From an uncultured Alphaproteobacteria bacterium (GTDB taxonomy: Bacteria > Pseudomonadota > Alphaproteobacteria > Caulobacterales > Parvularculaceae), in contig CALAZI010000211.1 in NCBI GenBank assembly GCA_937895955.1, positions 1 to 7,190 of the forward strand: a stretch of 7,190 bases of DNA, read 5' to 3'. A program made the position numbers and the translations under genes. Position 1 is the stretch's first letter. Each line of letters opens with the position of its first letter. Positions 4,284 through 7,190 of this stretch are shown one piece after another. The notes beneath the pieces are model-generated. The model saw nothing but the letters and a program-made list of their open reading frames with translations, was not told where the DNA came from and ran no database searches.

Positions 4284-6647
4284 TTATCGTAACCGGCCGC
4301 GCCCTTTGCCTGAAGCGCCCTTCGGCTTTGAGAGCAAGGTCGAAACCGTCCCCTCTGACTTGGTGATCCGCCCTTTGCTGCCTTTCTCAACCGCAGCCTC
4401 AACCGCTTCCTGACGCGCGAAGGGGTCATCCGCGACGGCGAGCTCCGTTTCCTGCAGCCGCCTGATTTCGTCGCGCAGGCGCGCGGCGTCCTCGAATTCG
4501 AGATTGGCGGCGGCCTCGCGCATGTCTTTCTCAAGCCCCGCGATGACGGTCTTCAAATTGTGCCCGAACGCGGCGCCATCCTCGGCGAAGCCGGAGAGAT
4601 GCGCGCCGCCGCGCCCGGCCATGCGCTGGCCGACGAAACTCGTTCCCATCGCGGCGCGCTTGCCTTCGTCTTCCTCGCGCGCGAGGTCGGAGATCATCGC
4701 CTTTGTCGATTGCGGCGTGATGCCGTGCGCCTTGTTATGCGCTTCCTGTTTCTCGCGGCGGCGGTCGGTTTCCGCCATCGCGCGCTCCATCGAGCCCGTG
4801 ACGCTGTCGGCGTATAGAATGACGCGGCCGTCGACATTGCGCGCCGCGCGGCCGATCGTCTGCACCAGTGAGGTTTCGCTCCTCAAAAACCCTTCCTTGT
4901 CGGCGTCGAGGATCGCGACAAGCTGGCATTCGGGAATGTCGAGCCCCTCACGCAACAAATTGATGCCGACCAGCACGTCAAACGCGCCGAGGCGGAGATC
5001 GCGGATAATCTCGATGCGTTCGAGCGTTTCGATATCGGAATGCATGTAGCGGACGCGCACGCCCTGTTCATGCATATATTCGGTCAAATCCTCCGCCATG
5101 CGTTTCGTCAGCACGGTGACGAGGCTGCGCCCGCCCTTTTTCGCGACGGCCTTCACCTCGGCGATGACGTCGTCGACCTGGTTCGCTTTCTCGCCGGTGA
5201 CCGGGCGCACCTCGACCATCGGGTCGACAAGGCCGGTCGGGCGGATGACCTGTTCGGTGAAGACGCCGCCCGTCCGCTCCATTTCCCAATTGCCGGGCGT
5301 CGCGGAGACATGCGTCGTCTGCGGGCGCATCTTCTCCCATTCCTCGAATTTCAGCGGGCGGTTGTCCATGCAGGAGGGGAGGCGGAAGCCGTATTCGGCG
5401 AGCGTTCTTTTGCGGTTGAAGTCGCCGCGGAACATCGCGCCGATCTGCGGCACGGTGACGTGGCTTTCATCGCAGAAAAGAAGCGCGTTGTCGGGCAGAT
5501 ATTCAAAGAGGGTCGGCGGCGGTTCGCCCGGCTTGCGGCCCGTCAGATACCGCGAATAGTTTTCGATGCCGGCGCAGGAGCCGGTCGCCGCCATCATCTC
5601 AAGGTCGAACTGCACGCGCTGTTCGAGCCGCTGCGCTTCGAGCAGCTTTCCTTCCTCGCGCATTTTCGGCAGCGTTTCGTTGAGTTCTTTCTTGATGCCG
5701 CCGATCGCCTGCGTCAGCGTTGGGCGCGGCGTGACATAGTGGCTGTTGGCGTAGACGGTGATCGACTGCAGATCGTCGGTTTTTGCGCCGGTCAGCGGGT
5801 CGAATTCATGGATCGCCTCGACCTCGTCGCCGAACATCGAGACGCGCCAGGCGCGGTCTTCATAATGCGCCGGGAATATCTCGATGACGTCGCCCTTGGC
5901 GCGAAAGCTGCCGCGCGCGAAGCCGGCGTCGGCGCGCTTGTATTGCAGCGCGACCAGATCGGCGAGCAGCGTTTTGCGCTCAATCGTCGCCCCAAGCTCA
6001 AGCGTGAAGGTCATCGCCGTATAGGTCTCGACCGAGCCGATGCCGTAAATGCAGGAAACCGAGGCGACGATGACGACGTCGTCGCGCTCCAGGATCGCGC
6101 GCGTCGCGGCGTGGCGCATCCGGTCGATCTGCTCGTTTACGGATGATTCCTTTTCGATATAGGTGTCGGTGCGCGGGACATACGCTTCCGGCTGGTAGTA
6201 ATCGTAATAGGAAACGAAATATTCGACCGCGTTATCGGGGAAGAATGCCTTGAACTCGGTGAAAAGCTGAGCGGCGAGCGTCTTGTTCGGCGCGAGGATT
6301 AAGGTCGGGCGCTGCGTCGCCTCGATCACCTTCGCCATGGTGAAGGTCTTGCCCGTGCCGGTCGCGCCCAAAAGCACCTGGTCGAACTCCCCGGTCTTGA
6401 TGCCGTCCGTCAGTTCCGCGATCGCCTGCGGCTGGTCGCCCGCGGGCTGGTAGGCGCTTTTGACCTTGAGGGGACGCGACAGGCCCTTGTGAACCGGCCG
6501 CTCCGGGCGGTGCGGCGTCCACAAAGCCGGCATGTGCCGGTCGTGATAGGTCGCGACGGCTTCGGAAAAGCCGCCGGCCTGCGGCGTTAATGCCGATTTC
6601 GGCGTCGTCGGCCGGTTTGTTGGGCGGCGGTTTCGTGGAGCGGGCAT
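4284..6647 (-). CDS. uvrB: UvrABC excinuclease subunit B, 787 aa
   Basis: UvrB is the damage-verifying helicase-like subunit of nucleotide excision repair; it receives lesions from UvrA and recruits UvrC. Landmarks, numbered from the ATG at 6647: Walker A GATGTGKT (94-101), the damage-probing beta-hairpin with YYDYYQPEAY (147-156), Walker B DESH (393-396), GINLLREGLDIPE, motif VI QTIGRAARN (596-604), and the C-terminal UVR motif (about 700-735) that contacts UvrC. It is longer than the 673-residue E. coli protein, with a roughly 60-residue N-terminal extension (containing WTPHRPERP) and about 50 residues after the UVR motif. The start is the first ATG; the longer frame begins with a TTG at 6701 that lacks a ribosome site. 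GGAG directly abuts the ATG, so initiation may be leaderless. The last 38 residues (from 750) are duplicated in part at 3388-3501. Confidence 0.97.
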   Translation of the reverse strand: MPAPRNRRPTNRPTTPKSALTPQAGGFSEAVATYHDRHMPALWTPHRPERPVHKGLSRPLKVKSAYQPAGDQPQAIAELTDGIKTGEFDQVLLGATGTGKTFTMAKVIEATQRPTLILAPNKTLAAQLFTEFKAFFPDNAVEYFVSYYDYYQPEAYVPRTDTYIEKESSVNEQIDRMRHAATRAILERDDVVIVASVSCIYGIGSVETYTAMTFTLELGATIERKTLLADLVALQYKRADAGFARGSFRAKGDVIEIFPAHYEDRAWRVSMFGDEVEAIHEFDPLTGAKTDDLQSITVYANSHYVTPRPTLTQAIGGIKKELNETLPKMREEGKLLEAQRLEQRVQFDLEMMAATGSCAGIENYSRYLTGRKPGEPPPTLFEYLPDNALLFCDESHVTVPQIGAMFRGDFNRKRTLAEYGFRLPSCMDNRPLKFEEWEKMRPQTTHVSATPGNWEMERTGGVFTEQVIRPTGLVDPMVEVRPVTGEKANQVDDVIAEVKAVAKKGGRSLVTVLTKRMAEDLTEYMHEQGVRVRYMHSDIETLERIEIIRDLRLGAFDVLVGINLLREGLDIPECQLVAILDADKEGFLRSETSLVQTIGRAARNVDGRVILYADSVTGSMERAMAETDRRREKQEAHNKAHGITPQSTKAMISDLAREEDEGKRAAMGTSFVGQRMAGRGGAHLSGFAEDGAAFGHNLKTVIAGLEKDMREAAANLEFEDAARLRDEIRRLQETELAVADDPFARQEAVEAAVEKGSKGRITKSEGTVSTLLSKPKGASGKGRGRLR
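4314..4400 (-). repeat. Direct repeat, inner copy inside the uvrB 3' end
   Basis: It encodes UvrB residues 750-778, just before the final SGKGRGRLR. It is the partner of 3415-3501: same orientation, identical peptide, about 75% nucleotide identity. The 812 bases between the two copies hold the last ten codons of uvrB (including the stop), the toxin promoter, the toxin and the antitoxin. Confidence 0.8.
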
Positions 6648-6652
6648 CTCCG

Positions 6653-6667
6653 GAACATAGGGCGAAC
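6653..6667 (-). promoter_or_regulatory. LexA (SOS) box before uvrB
   Basis: Read leftward, GTTC (6667-6664), seven bases, GTTC (6656-6653). This is exactly the GTTC-N7-GTTC direct repeat established as the LexA operator in alphaproteobacteria. It ends five bases before the ATG at 6647. A weak -10, TATGTT (6659-6654), overlaps the second GTTC, with CTTCCA (6682-6677, 3 of 6) placed 17 bases upstream. LexA bound here would block that promoter, so uvrB is probably DNA-damage inducible. The site is seen; the regulation is inferred from the motif and the gene's role. Confidence 0.75.
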
Positions 6668-6685
6668 GCCGGGGAATGGAAGGGG

Positions 6686-7136
6686 TTAGTAGTCCCCCCA
6701 ATAGATCGGAAAGAAAGGCAGATCGATGATGCGGCCGACCTTTTCGATTGCGGCCGCAACGTCCGCTCTCGCGGCAACCGCCGCTTGCCGGCGATCCAGC
6801 TCCGCGCCGATCGGCAGGTCGTAATCCGCTTCAAGCGTTTTCTGGACGGCGCGCAGCGCCGCCGCCCGTCGCTCCGGATCGTCAAGACGCGCGATGAAAT
6901 GCGCCGCGGCGGCGTCTTCATCGCCAAGGCAGAGCAGGATTTCCGCGTAGGCGGAATCGTTTTCGGTCTTGTTCGCGTTTGCGAAGTCGAGATCAACCCG
7001 ATCAGCCTCGGCGCCGTTCAAACTGCGCGCGCATATTTTCACCGCCGCCGCCCACATCCAGCCGAACGGGCTCGCGTCCTTTCTTTCCAGTCGTCCAATC
7101 GTTTTTTGCGCCTCGGCGAACAGCCCCTCGCTGCGG
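6686..7136 (-). pseudogene. 3' remnant of a helical-repeat protein gene, cut by an insertion sequence
   Basis: The frame is open from the TAA at 6688-6686 back to about 7135, giving 149 residues with no start at the upstream end. A methionine at 7057 allows a 123-residue frame. However, the 26 codons before it (..EGLFAEAQKTIGRLERKDASPFGW) read as genuine protein, so the gene once began further upstream. The product is Ala-rich and alpha-helical with TPR-like spacing (AYAEILLCLGDEDAAAAHFI...DPERRAAALRAVQ) and ends DLPFFPIYWGDY. I recognise no named family. At 7137 the sequence changes to what looks like the terminus of an IS3-like element. The gene ends 38 bases before uvrB on the same strand and may once have shared readthrough transcription with it. 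Confidence 0.65.
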
Positions 7137-7190
7137 TGGCCTGTCCCCGGTTTTGTGGACGGTCAGTTAAGCTAACGCCATCTTTTCCTC
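7137..7190. mobile_element. Probable end of an IS3-like insertion sequence (partial)
   Basis: From 7137 the plus strand reads TGGCCTGTCCCCGG followed by TTTTGTGGAC (to 7160). This resembles IS3-family terminal inverted repeats, which begin with TG and carry a CCTG.CCCC...GTGGAC pattern. Just inside, a leftward frame ends EEKMALA with a TAA at 7169-7167; it could be the end of a transposase gene entering from outside the window, though seven codons prove nothing. The other end, target duplication and transposase are not in view. Identification rests on recalled similarity of the terminus and on the abrupt loss of the neighbouring gene's frame. Confidence 0.45.

Noticed and set aside
5040..6146. 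Long open frame on the plus strand opposite uvrB
   Set aside because: It is antisense to the most conserved part of uvrB. Its His/Arg/Asp-rich composition is what a reversed GC-rich gene gives, and no family motif is visible.
6648..6701. UvrB starting at the TTG at 6701
   Set aside because: There is no Shine-Dalgarno before it, it would overlap the end of the preceding gene, and the LexA box would lie inside the coding region.
1..7190. tRNA, rRNA, CRISPR array or riboswitch
   Set aside because: I saw no tRNA-like cloverleaf, rRNA segment, regularly spaced repeats or recognisable riboswitch core when reading both strands. A covariance-model search would settle faint cases.

Overview
The window looks like a chromosomal stretch from a GC-rich alphaproteobacterium. 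The UvrB has the long N-terminal extension ending in WTPHRPERP that is seen in that class. A GTTC-N7-GTTC site, the alphaproteobacterial LexA motif, sits directly before uvrB. The palindromic GTCAT(T/C)CCGG-type repeats are also typical. I would lean towards a Parvularculaceae/Hyphomonadaceae-like lineage, but only weakly.

Layout, left to right. The first 73 bases are the start of a leftward membrane or exported protein that runs out of the window. Next come a rightward lipoprotein of unknown function (234-878) and, convergent with only five bases between the stop codons, a lipoprotein-type putative cyclase (kynurenine-formamidase-like fold, 884-1678). A small three-helix membrane protein (1810-2157) has a good promoter of its own. 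A gene-free stretch (2158-2612) follows, packed with three different palindromic repeats; the first begins inside the stop codon of the membrane-protein gene. Then comes an AT-rich insert (about 2613-3180) carrying a leftward, Thr/Val/Ile-rich, ten-cysteine membrane protein that I do not recognise.

The right half is leftward: the 3' remnant of a helical-repeat protein gene (6686-7136), uvrB (4284-6647), and a Gp49/RelE-type toxin with its XRE antitoxin (4242 down to 3521). The main oddity is here. The toxin-antitoxin pair lies between two direct copies of the uvrB 3' end. The intact copy (4314-4400) is uvrB's own tail. The second (3415-3501) lies beyond the antitoxin and continues to its own stop. 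Over 29 codons the two encode identical peptides but differ at 22 of 87 bases, all silent. This fits insertion of a small cassette at the uvrB 3' end that brought in, or displaced, a homologous uvrB tail from a diverged relative. It is inference, and no integrase is visible.

The right edge (about 7137-7190) resembles the end of an IS3-like insertion sequence that has cut off the gene before uvrB. Regulation that can be read directly: a LexA box over the uvrB promoter region, a promoter with inverted repeats between -35 and -10 in front of the toxin (likely autoregulated and leaderless), and sigma70-type promoters before the two small membrane-protein genes.
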